This document shows, piece after piece, positions 1-9,008 of a stretch of DNA of 64,000 nt. The position numbers and the translations under genes are program-made. This stretch comes from Jeotgalibaca arthritidis. Lineage in GTDB: Bacteria > Bacillota > Bacilli > Lactobacillales > Aerococcaceae. Location of the stretch: positions 2,100,001-2,164,000 of the forward strand of contig NZ_CP049740.1 in assembly GCF_011100465.1 (NCBI RefSeq). The letters are read 5' to 3'. Position 1 is the first letter of the stretch; each line of letters starts with the position of its first letter. The notes beneath the pieces are model-generated. The model did no database searches and was not told the DNA's origin. It saw only the letters and a list, made by a program, of their open reading frames with translations.

Positions 1-1086
1 CGATCGCAAATGCGCAAAACTTCAGAAGTGGTGCTTTTTGAAGGCTATATGGATGTAATTTCAGCGTGGCAAGCAGGTGTGACGAATGGTGTTGCTTCTA
101 TGGGGACAGCACTGACAGAAGAACAAATTAGAATTTTAAATAAAATTGTTGATTCGGTTACCATTGCCTATGACGGTGATCGTGCTGGAATGGAAGCAAC
201 GAATAAGGCGATTGAGGGATTAGCTCAGGGCAACCGCTTTGAATTGGCTATTATTCCTTTGCCAAAAGGGATGGACCCTGATGACGTTATCCGTCAAAAG
301 GGAGCTCAAGCTTTTCGAGATATCATCAATAATCAAAAAGAAACGGCCTTTCAATTCCAATCACGCTTTTTAAAAACAAAACTCAATCTCGATACAGAGG
401 CAAATCGCCTACAGTATTTAGAAGAAGTATTGAAGCGTTTAGTCCATGTTGATTCGATTATTGAACGAGAAATGCATTTAACGGACTTAGCAAGTGAATT
501 TAAACTTGACTTAGCGGTTCTTAAAAAACAGCTCCAAGATTATCAGACAGGTTATTTGAATCAACAAAAAGACCAAACTAAGAAGAAAACGCAAGACAGA
601 CGAGCACCTATTTCAACTGAATCAATGAGCGTCAAACAAAAGCTAACACCTTTGCAGATTTCAGAACGTCAGTTGATGTATCGACTTTTTCATTATGAAG
701 AGGCTTGGCATTATTTAAAGGAATTAACGACAGATTTTAACTTTGTCAGTGAATCGCTACAGACGATTTATTTGCTTTATGATGCGTTTTACCAAGAAAG
801 TGGGCAAGTCGGTCAAATCGATCGCTTTTTAGATCGGATTAAGGATCAACACTTAGTCACCACGATTATTGAAATAGAGATGATTGATCTTCAATCGGAT
901 GTCTCTAGTCAAGAAATCAGTGATATAGTCACGATTATTTGTTCAAAGTCTCCTTTAGAGACACAACTTGAACAAAAGAAACGGGCGATGGCAGAAGCCA
1001 CACGCCAACAAGATAAAGACCAAGCCATGCGCTTGTTGGAAGACATTGTCAATCTAACAAGAGAGCTAAAGCTTGTTAAGAAATAA
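1..1086 (+). CDS. dnaG: DNA primase DnaG, 3' part (cut by window start)
   Basis: DnaG makes the RNA primers for lagging-strand replication and docks on the replicative helicase. The frame is open from base 1 and enters inside the TOPRIM catalytic domain. EGYMDV carries the metal-binding Glu and YDGDRAG the DxD-type acidic pair. The rest is the C-terminal half of the polymerase core and the helicase-binding domain, ending in a Lys/Glu-rich helix. About 240 N-terminal residues (zinc-binding domain and start of the polymerase domain) would lie upstream of the window. It sits 26 bp before rpoD, the conserved macromolecular-synthesis operon order in Firmicutes. No internal defect is seen. Confidence 0.96.
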   Translation, partial: RSQMRKTSEVVLFEGYMDVISAWQAGVTNGVASMGTALTEEQIRILNKIVDSVTIAYDGDRAGMEATNKAIEGLAQGNRFELAIIPLPKGMDPDDVIRQKGAQAFRDIINNQKETAFQFQSRFLKTKLNLDTEANRLQYLEEVLKRLVHVDSIIEREMHLTDLASEFKLDLAVLKKQLQDYQTGYLNQQKDQTKKKTQDRRAPISTESMSVKQKLTPLQISERQLMYRLFHYEEAWHYLKELTTDFNFVSESLQTIYLLYDAFYQESGQVGQIDRFLDRIKDQHLVTTIIEIEMIDLQSDVSSQEISDIVTIICSKSPLETQLEQKKRAMAEATRQQDKDQAMRLLEDIVNLTRELKLVKK

Positions 1087-1112
1087 TCCGTATTGAAATG
1101 GAGGAATTTTTT

Positions 1113-2249
1113 ATGGCCATTAATAAAAATGAAGAAGGCAAAACACTCGAGCAAGTAACCAATCAGGTGGTTAAAGAGCATAAACTGTTAGGCTCAATCT
1201 TCTATGATGATTTAACTGACAAAATTGCAACACCTTTCCAACTCGATGCGGACCAAATGGATAAATTAATCCAAAAAATGGAAGACAGCGGCGTTAGTGT
1301 CGTTGATGCAGACGGTGGACCAACTGCTCGTCAGCTTAAGACAGATGAAAGCAAAAAAGACGATAAAAAAGAAAAAGACAAAGCTGCAGAGGAAGAAGAA
1401 CTTTCTGCACCAGCTGGCGTTAAGATTAATGACCCAGTTAGAATGTACTTAAAAGAAATCGGTCGTGTGTCATTACTAACTGCTGATGAAGAACGTGACT
1501 TGGCAATTCGTATTCTAGATGGCGACCAAGAAGCGAAGCAAGAATTAGCTGAAGCAAACTTACGTCTTGTTGTATCGATTGCTAAACGTTATGTTGGCCG
1601 TGGTATGCACTTCTTAGACCTGATTCAAGAAGGTAACATGGGACTAATGAAGGCTGTTGAGAAATTTGACCATGAGAAGGGGTTTAAATTCTCTACTTAC
1701 GCGACTTGGTGGATTCGCCAGGCAATCACGCGTGCAATCGCTGACCAAGCTCGAACGATTCGTATCCCCGTTCATATGGTTGAAACGATTAATAAATTAG
1801 TTCGTATACAACGTCAACTTCTTCAAGATTTAGGTCGCGAACCGACACCGGAAGAAATTGGTGCTGAAATGGACTTACCAACTGAAAAAGTTCGTGAAAT
1901 CTTAAAAATCGCTCAAGAACCCGTATCATTGGAAACGCCAATTGGTGAAGAAGATGATTCTCATTTAGGTGATTTTATTGAAGACCAAGAAGTAACTAGT
2001 CCAGCTGAACATACTGCTCAAACGCTTCTAAAAGAACAACTAGAAGAAGTTTTGGACACCCTAACAGACCGTGAAGAAAACGTGCTTCGTCTACGTTTTG
2101 GTTTAGATGATGGTAATGTTCGCACCTTGGAGCAAGTCGGTAAAGTGTTTGGTGTGACGCGTGAACGTATTCGTCAAATTGAAGCTAAGGCTCTTAGAAA
2201 ATTACGACACCCAAGCCGCTCAAAACAACTAAAAGACTTTTTAGAATAA
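1113..2249 (+). CDS. rpoD: Primary RNA polymerase sigma factor (sigma-70/SigA)
   Basis: This is the housekeeping sigma factor that directs RNA polymerase to -10/-35 promoters. It has 378 residues, normal for a Gram-positive SigA. In order: an N-terminal region 1.1, a charged Lys/Asp/Glu linker (about residues 70-95), region 1.2 ([11 protein letters not shown]), region 2 ([14 protein letters not shown] and the -10 reader [11 protein letters not shown]), region 3, and the region 4 helix-turn-helix ([20 protein letters not shown]). An in-frame ATG 15 bp upstream is rejected because GGAGG at 1100-1104 lies inside it and is well spaced for the ATG at 1113. It follows dnaG directly and ends at an intrinsic terminator. 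Confidence 0.97.
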   Translation: MAINKNEEGKTLEQVTNQVVKEHKLLGSIFYDDLTDKIATPFQLDADQMDKLIQKMEDSGVSVVDADGGPTARQLKTDESKKDDKKEKDKAAEEEELSAPAGVKINDPVRMYLKEIGRVSLLTADEERDLAIRILDGDQEAKQELAEANLRLVVSIAKRYVGRGMHFLDLIQEGNMGLMKAVEKFDHEKGFKFSTYATWWIRQAITRAIADQARTIRIPVHMVETINKLVRIQRQLLQDLGREPTPEEIGAEMDLPTEKVREILKIAQEPVSLETPIGEEDDSHLGDFIEDQEVTSPAEHTAQTLLKEQLEEVLDTLTDREENVLRLRFGLDDGNVRTLEQVGKVFGVTRERIRQIEAKALRKLRHPSRSKQLKDFLE

Positions 2250-2257
2250 AAACCATG

Positions 2258-2291
2258 GAGGGTAGAAGCTAACATTCTATCCTCTTTTTTT
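2258..2291 (+). terminator. Intrinsic terminator after rpoD
   Basis: A 10-bp stem with one G-U pair (arms 2258-2267 and 2275-2284) is followed by a seven-base T tract. It closes the dnaG-rpoD transcript before the trmK promoter. Confidence 0.85.
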
Positions 2292-2300
2292 AGCCTTTAC

Positions 2301-2329
2301 TTTAATTTATAAGGTGAAACTGCTAAAAT
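2301..2329 (+). promoter_or_regulatory. Probable promoter of trmK-yqfO
   Basis: TAAAAT at 2324-2329 has the extended -10 TG at 2321-2322. A weak TTTAAT at 2301-2306 sits 17 bp upstream. It lies between the rpoD terminator and the trmK start. Confidence 0.55.
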
Positions 2330-2367
2330 TAAAGGCAGTACTGACAATGTGAAAGGAGGAGCAGAAA

Positions 2368-3069
2368 GTGAACGATAATCAACTATCAAAACGATTAGAA
2401 ACTGCTGCATCCTATATAAAAAAAGGCGCAAGGTTAGCGGATATTGGGTCTGACCATGCTTATTTGCCATGCCATTTGGCTCAGAAAGAACAAGTGAGCT
2501 TTGCGATTGCAGGCGAGGTTGTCATTGGACCTTATGCATCCGCTAAAAAACAAATCAAAGAATCGAATGTTCAAGCAGTTGTTGAAGCACGTTTAGGTGA
2601 TGGGTTAGCAGTTATTGAAAAGAGTGATGCTATTGACACCATTACGATTTGCGGTATGGGAGGCGATCTAATTGCGCGCATTTTGGATGCGGGCAAGGAA
2701 GATAACCGACTAGAAACAGTTGAACGATTGATTCTTCAACCTAATAACGGTGAGAAAAAATTAAGACAATGGTTGTTTGATAATAACTATGGCATTATTT
2801 CTGAAGAAATTTTGAAAGAAAATGATAAAATTTATGAAATCATTGTAGCTGAACCAAGTGATGACATTAGTGCGTATACTGAGGATGACTTTACTTTTGG
2901 GAAACAACTGCGTCAAGAGAAAGGTCCGGTTTTTGTTGAAAAATGGCAAAGAGAATACGATAAGTACACCTATATTTTAAATAGCTTAAATGAATCACAA
3001 CGCGATGTGTCAGAAAAGAAAAAAACTGTTGAAGCCTTTATGACTAAAATACAGGAGGAGATTGCATGA
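2368..3069 (+). CDS. trmK: tRNA (adenine(22)-N1)-methyltransferase TrmK
   Basis: Predicted to methylate N1 of A22 in tRNA using S-adenosylmethionine (TrmK/YqfN family, COG2384). The 233 residues hold a class I methyltransferase fold with the SAM loop ADIGSDHAYLP near residue 25, then GEVVIGPY and CGMGGDLI, and QPNNGEKKLRQWL in the position of the family's conserved acceptor-side motif. The C-terminal third is a charged helical region. The start is GTG, placed by AAGGAGGA at 2353-2360. Its stop overlaps the next start by four bases (ATGA), so it is translationally coupled to the Nif3-like gene, the usual Firmicute pairing. Confidence 0.93.
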   Translation: MNDNQLSKRLETAASYIKKGARLADIGSDHAYLPCHLAQKEQVSFAIAGEVVIGPYASAKKQIKESNVQAVVEARLGDGLAVIEKSDAIDTITICGMGGDLIARILDAGKEDNRLETVERLILQPNNGEKKLRQWLFDNNYGIISEEILKENDKIYEIIVAEPSDDISAYTEDDFTFGKQLRQEKGPVFVEKWQREYDKYTYILNSLNESQRDVSEKKKTVEAFMTKIQEEIA

Positions 3070-4208
3070 CAACCTTAACAGGCTATGAGTTCGTGAAGCA
3101 ATTTGAAAAAGTTGTTCCAACTTGGTTGGCTGAGGAGAGAGATCCTATCGGTTTGCATGTTGGCGATTTATCACGACCAGTGACTAAAATCATGGTCACG
3201 CTAGATGTTCGTCCTGAAGTGGTACAAGAAGCAATTGAACACGGTGTGGACTTTATTTTAGCCCACCACCCACCTATTTATAGTCCGATTGCGCGGTTGG
3301 ATCTTTCTAATCCTCAAATTAATATGTATGCTGACTTAATTAAACACGATATTACGGTTTATGCAGCCCATACAAACTTAGATAATGCACAAGGTGGTAT
3401 GAACGATTGGTTGGCAGATCAACTTCAATTAGAGGATGTCGAAGTGATGGCTGTTTCCAAAACGATTCCACTAAAACGTTTATCTGTTTATGCACCAAAA
3501 GAGCATGCAGAAGCCGTCAGAATTGCAATGACTAAAGCAGGTGCGGGTCATGTTACTGATAACTATAAAGACTGTTCTTATTCGATTGAGGGTAAAGGAC
3601 GTTTTACGCCCATTAATGATGCGGATCCGACCATTGGGGAAGTTAATCAAGCTGAAGTCGTTGAGGAAGAACGAATTGAAGTAGTCGTAGAGGAGCGTTA
3701 CCTGTCAGAGGTGATTTTTGCTATGAAGCAAGCTCATCCTTATGAAGAAGCGGTTTATGACTCATTTTCAATTGATCAGAAACAAGCGCAAGCTTACGGC
3801 TTAGGCAGAGTAGGTAATTTAAAAGAGGACATGAGTGTGCTTGATTTTGTAACTTATGTGAAACAAGCTTTCCAAGTTGATGGACTGAGAGTAACTGCAC
3901 CTCAAAATAACCTAAATCAAACGATTAGACGCGTGGCCTTGTGCGGTGGTGATGCTGGGAAGTATTACCAAAAAGCCATCGACAAAGAAGCCGATGTTTA
4001 TATAACAGGCGATGTTTACTATCATACCGCTCATGATATGCAAGCAGCAGGCCTACTAGTCATCGATCCTGGTCACCATATTGAAAAAGTATGTATACCA
4101 AAACTGTATGACATGGTTAATGAATGGCGATCAGACTTGGGTTGGCAGATTGAACTAATGTCATCTACAATTGATACCAATCCATTCCTATTCGATAGTC
4201 AATTATAA
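3066..4208 (+). CDS. yqfO: Nif3-like dinuclear metal centre protein (YqfO/YbgI family)
   Basis: The protein has 380 residues, the long Gram-positive form in which a PII/CutA-like domain is inserted into the Nif3 fold. Likely metal ligands are the His pair in LAHHPPIYSP (near residue 66), the His and Asp in AAHTNLDNAQGGMN (near 100), and the C-terminal GHHIEK. The inserted domain covers roughly residues 125-235 and includes AHPYEEAVYD. The family forms toroidal hexamers; its cellular role is not settled, and GTP cyclohydrolase I type 2 annotations of this family are doubtful. It overlaps trmK by four bases. Confidence 0.92.
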   Translation: MTTLTGYEFVKQFEKVVPTWLAEERDPIGLHVGDLSRPVTKIMVTLDVRPEVVQEAIEHGVDFILAHHPPIYSPIARLDLSNPQINMYADLIKHDITVYAAHTNLDNAQGGMNDWLADQLQLEDVEVMAVSKTIPLKRLSVYAPKEHAEAVRIAMTKAGAGHVTDNYKDCSYSIEGKGRFTPINDADPTIGEVNQAEVVEEERIEVVVEERYLSEVIFAMKQAHPYEEAVYDSFSIDQKQAQAYGLGRVGNLKEDMSVLDFVTYVKQAFQVDGLRVTAPQNNLNQTIRRVALCGGDAGKYYQKAIDKEADVYITGDVYYHTAHDMQAAGLLVIDPGHHIEKVCIPKLYDMVNEWRSDLGWQIELMSSTIDTNPFLFDSQL

Positions 4209-4231
4209 TAATTACTAAGGAGATTAAACAC

Positions 4232-5473
4232 ATGCATAATACATTAAAAAACCGTTTATTTACTTACGTTAAATTCGATACACGTTCAGATGAGAGCAGT
4301 ACAACTGTACCCTCAACACAGAGCCAAGTTGCCTTTGCTAAGGAAATCATTATGCCTGAACTTGCATCAATTGGCTTATCAGACATTCATTACAATGAGA
4401 GTAATGGCTTTGTAACGGCTCGTATTCCTGCTAACACAACAGAACCACTACCAGCAATCGGCTTTATTGCTCATATGGATACAGCTGATTTTGAATCAGC
4501 TCATGTTAATCCACAGATTGTAGAAGATTACGACGGTGAAGCAATTATTTTAAATAAAGAAAAAAATATTGTCTTATCACCAGAAGATTTTCCTAACCTA
4601 AACAACTACATGGGCCAAGAATTGATCACCACTGATGGAACGACATTACTTGGAGCAGATGACAAGGCTGGGATTGCTGAAATCATGACAGCTATGGAAC
4701 TTATTCTAGCGGACGATAGCATTAAACATGGTGATATTGCAGTTGCCTTTGGTCCAGACGAAGAGATTGGTAGAGGGGCAGATTTGTTTGACGTTGAAGC
4801 ATTTAAGTGTGATTTTGCTTATACAATGGATGGCGGTCCTGTCGGGGAACTACAATTTGAAAGCTTTAATGCTGCCCAAGCAGTGGTTACTATTCAAGGT
4901 AAAAATGTTCACCCTGGAACAGCTAAAGATACTATGGTAAATGCGATTAGTTTGGCGATGGCTTACAATGCTCAACTGCCAGCTGATGAAGTTCCTGAGC
5001 AAACAGATGAACGTCAAGGTTTCTACCACTTACTTGGTATCGAAGGAACAGTTGAAGAAAGCAAAATGGTTTATATTATCCGTGACCATGATCGTGCTCT
5101 TTTTGAAGCGAAAAAAGAAAACATGTTAGCTATCGCTGAACGTATGAACAAAACCTTTAAAGAACCGCGTATTACAATTGATATGCACGATTCTTACTAC
5201 AACATGGGCGAAATTTTAGAAAAAGATATGCGTCCTGTGACGTTAGCAGAGCAAGCAATGAAAGAGTTAGAGATTCAACCAATTATTGAACCAATCCGTG
5301 GTGGAACAGATGGTTCTAAGTTAACTTATATGGGATTACCAACACCAAACATTTTTGCCGGCGGTGAGAACTTCCATGGTCGCTATGAATTTATTTCAAC
5401 GGATGCTATGGTGAAAGCAACTCAAGTCATTGTTGAAATTATTCGTCAAAGCAATCACTATTCTGCTTTATGA
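4232..5473 (+). CDS. pepT: Peptidase T (tripeptide aminopeptidase)
   Basis: A cytoplasmic zinc aminopeptidase of family M20B that releases N-terminal residues from tripeptides; lactic acid bacteria use it to feed on peptides. The 413 residues match the family length. Metal and catalytic motifs are all present: AHMDTAD (H81, D83), ADDKAG, PDEEIGRG, YTMDGG, and the C-terminal GGTDGSKLTYMGLPTPN with FAGGENFHG. The start ATG at 4232 follows AAGGAG. Its stop overlaps the DUF1294 gene by four bases. Confidence 0.96.
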   Translation: MHNTLKNRLFTYVKFDTRSDESSTTVPSTQSQVAFAKEIIMPELASIGLSDIHYNESNGFVTARIPANTTEPLPAIGFIAHMDTADFESAHVNPQIVEDYDGEAIILNKEKNIVLSPEDFPNLNNYMGQELITTDGTTLLGADDKAGIAEIMTAMELILADDSIKHGDIAVAFGPDEEIGRGADLFDVEAFKCDFAYTMDGGPVGELQFESFNAAQAVVTIQGKNVHPGTAKDTMVNAISLAMAYNAQLPADEVPEQTDERQGFYHLLGIEGTVEESKMVYIIRDHDRALFEAKKENMLAIAERMNKTFKEPRITIDMHDSYYNMGEILEKDMRPVTLAEQAMKELEIQPIIEPIRGGTDGSKLTYMGLPTPNIFAGGENFHGRYEFISTDAMVKATQVIVEIIRQSNHYSAL

Positions 5474-5754
5474 GACCGAGTATGATGGGACTAGGCATTG
5501 CGTTACTGCTCTTAAATGTTCTTGCTTTTATAATGATGGGAATTGATAAATCCAAAGCTCGAAAAAACCACTACCGCATTTCAGAAAAGACCTTGTTATG
5601 GCTAGGTAGCTTATCGGGTGGAATTGGCGGGTTAATTGCGATGAAAGTTTTTCGTCATAAGACAAGACACCGTTATTTTTATGGTTGTTTTGGAATCGGC
5701 CTAATGGTTTGGCTAATTGTCATCTATATATATTTATTAAAAAGCTGCTTTTGA
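5470..5754 (+). CDS. DUF1294 family small membrane protein
   Basis: A 94-residue protein with three hydrophobic stretches (about 5-23, 42-60 and 72-91) and the DUF1294 signature: MGIDKSKARKNHYRISEKT followed by the Gly-rich SLSGGIGGLIAMKVFRHKT. The family is widespread in bacteria without a defined function. It starts inside the pepT stop (ATGA overlap), so it is probably co-translated with pepT. Its stop codon lies within the left arm of the following terminator. Confidence 0.88.
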   Translation: MRPSMMGLGIALLLLNVLAFIMMGIDKSKARKNHYRISEKTLLWLGSLSGGIGGLIAMKVFRHKTRHRYFYGCFGIGLMVWLIVIYIYLLKSCF

Positions 5755-5777
5755 ATTTCGGTTCAAAAGCAGCTTTT
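5740..5777 (+). terminator. Intrinsic terminator after the pepT-DUF1294 unit
   Basis: A perfect 16-bp stem (arms 5740-5755 and 5762-5777) with a 6-base loop. Its right arm ends in TTTT. The stop codon of the preceding gene is part of the left arm. Confidence 0.85.
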
Positions 5778-5790
5778 CATTTCTGAATTA

Positions 5791-5799
5791 TGTTATAAT
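5791..5799 (+). promoter_or_regulatory. Extended -10 promoter for truB-ribF-hemW
   Basis: TGTTATAAT is a perfect extended -10 element 30 bp before the truB start. No good -35 is visible, as often for TGnTATAAT promoters. Confidence 0.65.
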
Positions 5800-5828
5800 C
5801 ATACATTGTATAGAACGGGGGAGTAACA

Positions 5829-6749
5829 ATGAACGGAATCTTGCCACTCTGGAAAGAACGCGGTATGACAAGTCATGATTGCGTTTTTCAATTAAGAAAA
5901 ATATTAAAAATGAAACGAATTGGCCATACAGGGACACTAGATCCTCAAGTCGATGGTGTGTTACCGATTTGTCTAGGCCCTGCTACTAAAGCGGCAGAAT
6001 TTATGACAGATATGGGAAAACAATATGAAGGAGAAATCACGATTGGTTTCTCTACAACAACAGAAGATGCCCACGGTGAAGTGGTTGATCAAAAGGCTGT
6101 AGAAGGTCTCTTGTCAGAAGAAGAAATTGACCGTCAGATGACGACCTTTATCGGTGAAATCACTCAAATTCCACCCATGTATTCGGCAGTGAAAGTTAAC
6201 GGTAAACGATTGTATGAATATGCAAGAAATGGCGAAACGATTGAACGGCCTAAACGTAAAGCTAATATCTATCAATTCAAGCGGACAAGTACACCGGTTT
6301 ATAATTCAGATACCAAAACGGTTTCTTGGACCTTTGCAGTTAGCTGTGGCAAAGGGACTTATGTCAGGACACTTGCTGTTGATCTGGGTGAACGTTTAGG
6401 CTATCCTGCTCACATGTCTCAGTTAACACGCACAAAGAGCGGTCCATTTGCTAAAGAGCAATGCTACACTCTTGATCAAGTGAGACAATTGGCTGAAGAA
6501 AACAAAGTTGAAACGATTTTAATGCCTATTGAAGGTGTATTTGACGAGCTACCTGCTTATCATTTAAATGATGAATTATGGCAACGTGTTAAAAATGGCG
6601 CTGTTATTGAAAATGAGGCATTTGACAACTTAACGAGCTCGGAACTGATTGCTTTCTATTATGGTGAGAATTTGGTAGCATTATATGAGAATCATCCAAA
6701 GCGAGCAGGATTTAAGAAGCCGAGAAAAATGTTTTTGTCTTCATTCTGA
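5829..6749 (+). CDS. truB: tRNA pseudouridine(55) synthase TruB
   Basis: Isomerises U55 in the T-loop of elongator tRNAs. The 306 residues include the catalytic motif HTGTLDPQVDGVLPICLG with nucleophile Asp38, then YSAVKVNGKRLYEYAR and the RTLAVDLGERLG segment, followed by a small C-terminal PUA-like region. The start at 5829 has GGGGGAG upstream. It is first in a unit with ribF and hemW. truB-ribF is a conserved Gram-positive pair, although rbfA is not next to it here. Confidence 0.96.
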   Translation: MNGILPLWKERGMTSHDCVFQLRKILKMKRIGHTGTLDPQVDGVLPICLGPATKAAEFMTDMGKQYEGEITIGFSTTTEDAHGEVVDQKAVEGLLSEEEIDRQMTTFIGEITQIPPMYSAVKVNGKRLYEYARNGETIERPKRKANIYQFKRTSTPVYNSDTKTVSWTFAVSCGKGTYVRTLAVDLGERLGYPAHMSQLTRTKSGPFAKEQCYTLDQVRQLAEENKVETILMPIEGVFDELPAYHLNDELWQRVKNGAVIENEAFDNLTSSELIAFYYGENLVALYENHPKRAGFKKPRKMFLSSF

Positions 6750-6770
6750 AAAGAGGAAAGAGAGTTAATC

Positions 6771-7763
6771 ATGGAAGTTATTTATTTACATCATCCCTAT
6801 AAAAAAGAAGAAATTCCGACTGACCGAGTGGTATTAGCATTGGGTTATTTTGATGGCGTTCATATTGGACACCAAGCCGTTATCAATCGAGCTAAAAAAG
6901 AAGCCGAGAAAAGAAATTGTAAACTAGCAGTTATGTCATTCAACCAGCACCCAAGCATTGTTTATAAAAAATTGGATGCTGAGACAATGAAATATTTGTC
7001 TGTACCAGAACGAAAGATTGAATTAATGACAGGCTTAGGTGTTGATTATTTTTATGTTATCGACTTTACCTATGATTTTGGAACACTAAAACCACAAGAA
7101 TTTGTTGATGATTATATTATCGGTCTTAATGCCGATGCGATTGTCGCAGGATTCGACTATACTTATGGTCCCAAGACGATTGCTGATATGGCACATTTGC
7201 CACAATACGCTAAAAGTCGTTTTGATATTGTTGAAATTAGCCCCCAAGTGGCTGAAAATAAAGAGAAAATTTCCTCAACAAGTATTCGTGAGGCACTTGA
7301 TACAGGCAATTTAACAAAAGCCAACCAAATGTTGGGGTATACGTACCAATTTGATGGTCGCGTGATGCATGGCGACGCTAGAGGCCGCGAATTAGGTTAT
7401 CCAACTGCTAATATTAAAATTGGCAAATACATTCGCTTACCCAAAGTCGGAGTCTATGTCGTTTCTATTAAGGTACAAGATAAGTGGTATCGAGGAATGG
7501 CATCAATTGGCTACAATATTACCTTTGAAAAAGACCGTGAAAAAACAGTTGAAGTTAATATTTTTGACTTTGATAAGATGATTTACGGTGAAAAAGTAAC
7601 CGTGCGTTGGCACCATTACTTGAGAGATGAAGTGAAATTTACAGGTATCGAAGGTTTAATTGAGCAGCTCGATCAAGATAAAATCGATACAGAAACTTTC
7701 TTTGACAGCCATCCAGAACAAATAAGCAATGCCTCTGATTCAAGAGCGGAGATGACGGAATGA
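6771..7763 (+). CDS. ribF: Bifunctional riboflavin kinase / FAD synthetase
   Basis: Makes FMN and then FAD from riboflavin. The N-terminal FMN adenylyltransferase domain carries GYFDGVHIGHQ (residues 25-35) and SSTSIREAL. The C-terminal flavokinase domain starts near residue 185 and has GRELGYPTANI. The 330 residues include a Ser/Asp-rich tail (from about 305) longer than needed for the kinase fold. The stop overlaps the hemW start by four bases. Confidence 0.96.
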   Translation: MEVIYLHHPYKKEEIPTDRVVLALGYFDGVHIGHQAVINRAKKEAEKRNCKLAVMSFNQHPSIVYKKLDAETMKYLSVPERKIELMTGLGVDYFYVIDFTYDFGTLKPQEFVDDYIIGLNADAIVAGFDYTYGPKTIADMAHLPQYAKSRFDIVEISPQVAENKEKISSTSIREALDTGNLTKANQMLGYTYQFDGRVMHGDARGRELGYPTANIKIGKYIRLPKVGVYVVSIKVQDKWYRGMASIGYNITFEKDREKTVEVNIFDFDKMIYGEKVTVRWHHYLRDEVKFTGIEGLIEQLDQDKIDTETFFDSHPEQISNASDSRAEMTE

Positions 7764-8896
7764 CAGCAGCTTATTTGCATATCCCATTTTGTGACCATAT
7801 TTGCTTTTACTGTGACTTTAATAAGGTTTTTCTAGAAGGACAACCGGTTGAAGAATACATCGATGCAGTGATTACTGAAATGGCTATTATGAAAGAGCGT
7901 CATCCTCAGGAAAAATTGGAAACTTTTTATATTGGCGGAGGAACACCAACGACTCTAACAGCACCACAACTAGACCGCCTTTTAAGTGGTATTCAGACTC
8001 ACTTCCCAATGGATAAGGGGGCTGAGTTTACTGTTGAAGCGAATCCAGAAAGTGCTAGTTTTGAAAAGTTTGCCGTTTTAAAAGAGCACGGCGTTAACCG
8101 AATCAGTATGGGTGTTCAATCCTTTGATAATGCTATTTTAAAGCGTATTGGTCGTATTCATACATCTGATCAGGTTTACCGTTGTGTGGATGATGCGAGA
8201 CGAGCAGGTTTTGAAAACATTAGTATTGATTTGATTTTTAGACTGCCGACGCAAACAATTGAAAGTTTTCAAGAAACACTAACAAAAGCATTAGAATTAG
8301 ATTTACCACATTATTCCATTTACTCCTTAATTTTAGAAAACAAAACCATTTTCTATAACTTAATGAGACAAGGAAAATTACCATTGCCGAGTGAAGATGA
8401 TGAAGCAGATATGTTTGAACTTGCTATGGAAACGATGGAAGCGGCAGGGCGCTATCAATATGAGATTTCAAACTACGCTAAACCAGGCTTCCAATCACAA
8501 CATAACCTCGCTTATTGGAAAAATGATCACTACTTTGGATTTGGAGCCGGTGCACATGGCTATTTAGGCGACACGCGTTATAACAATCATGGACCTATCC
8601 AACATTATCTTGAACCATTAAGAGCTAAGCAGTCGCCGATTATTTACCAACAATCATTGACTCAGAAAAATAAAATGGAAGAAGAATTCATGTTAGGTCT
8701 ACGAACGATGAAGGGAGTAGACCGCTCTTTGTTTGAATGTAAATTTGATCAAACAACAGAATCTGTCTACCAAGAGGAATTGGATATGCTCTTAGATCGA
8801 CAACTCATTAAGCTAGAAGATAATCACATTCGCTTAACGAAAAAGGGTGTCTTTTTAGGTAATGAGGTATTTCGATCGTTCTTAAAAGATACTTAA
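7760..8896 (+). CDS. hemW: Radical SAM protein HemW (heme chaperone family)
   Basis: A 378-residue radical SAM enzyme with the cluster motif CX3CX2C at C11, C15 and C18 (HIPFCDHICFYCDF), GGGTPT near residue 58, and the C-terminal HemN-like domain. It is usually labelled oxygen-independent coproporphyrinogen III oxidase, but the single-domain form with this N-terminus belongs to the HemW group, which binds heme rather than making it. No heme biosynthesis gene is seen in this window. It overlaps ribF by four bases. Confidence 0.92.
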   Translation: MTAAYLHIPFCDHICFYCDFNKVFLEGQPVEEYIDAVITEMAIMKERHPQEKLETFYIGGGTPTTLTAPQLDRLLSGIQTHFPMDKGAEFTVEANPESASFEKFAVLKEHGVNRISMGVQSFDNAILKRIGRIHTSDQVYRCVDDARRAGFENISIDLIFRLPTQTIESFQETLTKALELDLPHYSIYSLILENKTIFYNLMRQGKLPLPSEDDEADMFELAMETMEAAGRYQYEISNYAKPGFQSQHNLAYWKNDHYFGFGAGAHGYLGDTRYNNHGPIQHYLEPLRAKQSPIIYQQSLTQKNKMEEEFMLGLRTMKGVDRSLFECKFDQTTESVYQEELDMLLDRQLIKLEDNHIRLTKKGVFLGNEVFRSFLKDT

Positions 8897-8928
8897 GAAA
8901 AGTATGCTTATTTATCAAGCTAATTCTG

Positions 8929-8957
8929 TTGACAAACATACAGCGTCATGATAAATT
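8929..8957 (+). promoter_or_regulatory. Sigma-A promoter of the hrcA operon
   Basis: TTGACA at 8929-8934, a 17-bp spacer and TAAATT at 8952-8957, with an extended -10 TG at 8949-8950. The CIRCE operator starts 10 bp downstream, so bound HrcA would cover the transcription start. Confidence 0.8.
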
Positions 8958-8967
8958 TATTTATGGA

Positions 8968-8994
8968 TTAGCACTCTATATGTTTAAGTGCTAA
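8968..8994 (+). promoter_or_regulatory. CIRCE operator (HrcA binding site)
   Basis: TTAGCACTC (8968-8976), nine bases, then AAGTGCTAA (8986-8994). This is the CIRCE inverted repeat with one substitution in the right half (A for the first G of GAGTGCTAA). It lies between the promoter and the hrcA ribosome-binding site. Confidence 0.9.
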
Positions 8995-9008
8995 AGTGAG
9001 GTGAATAA

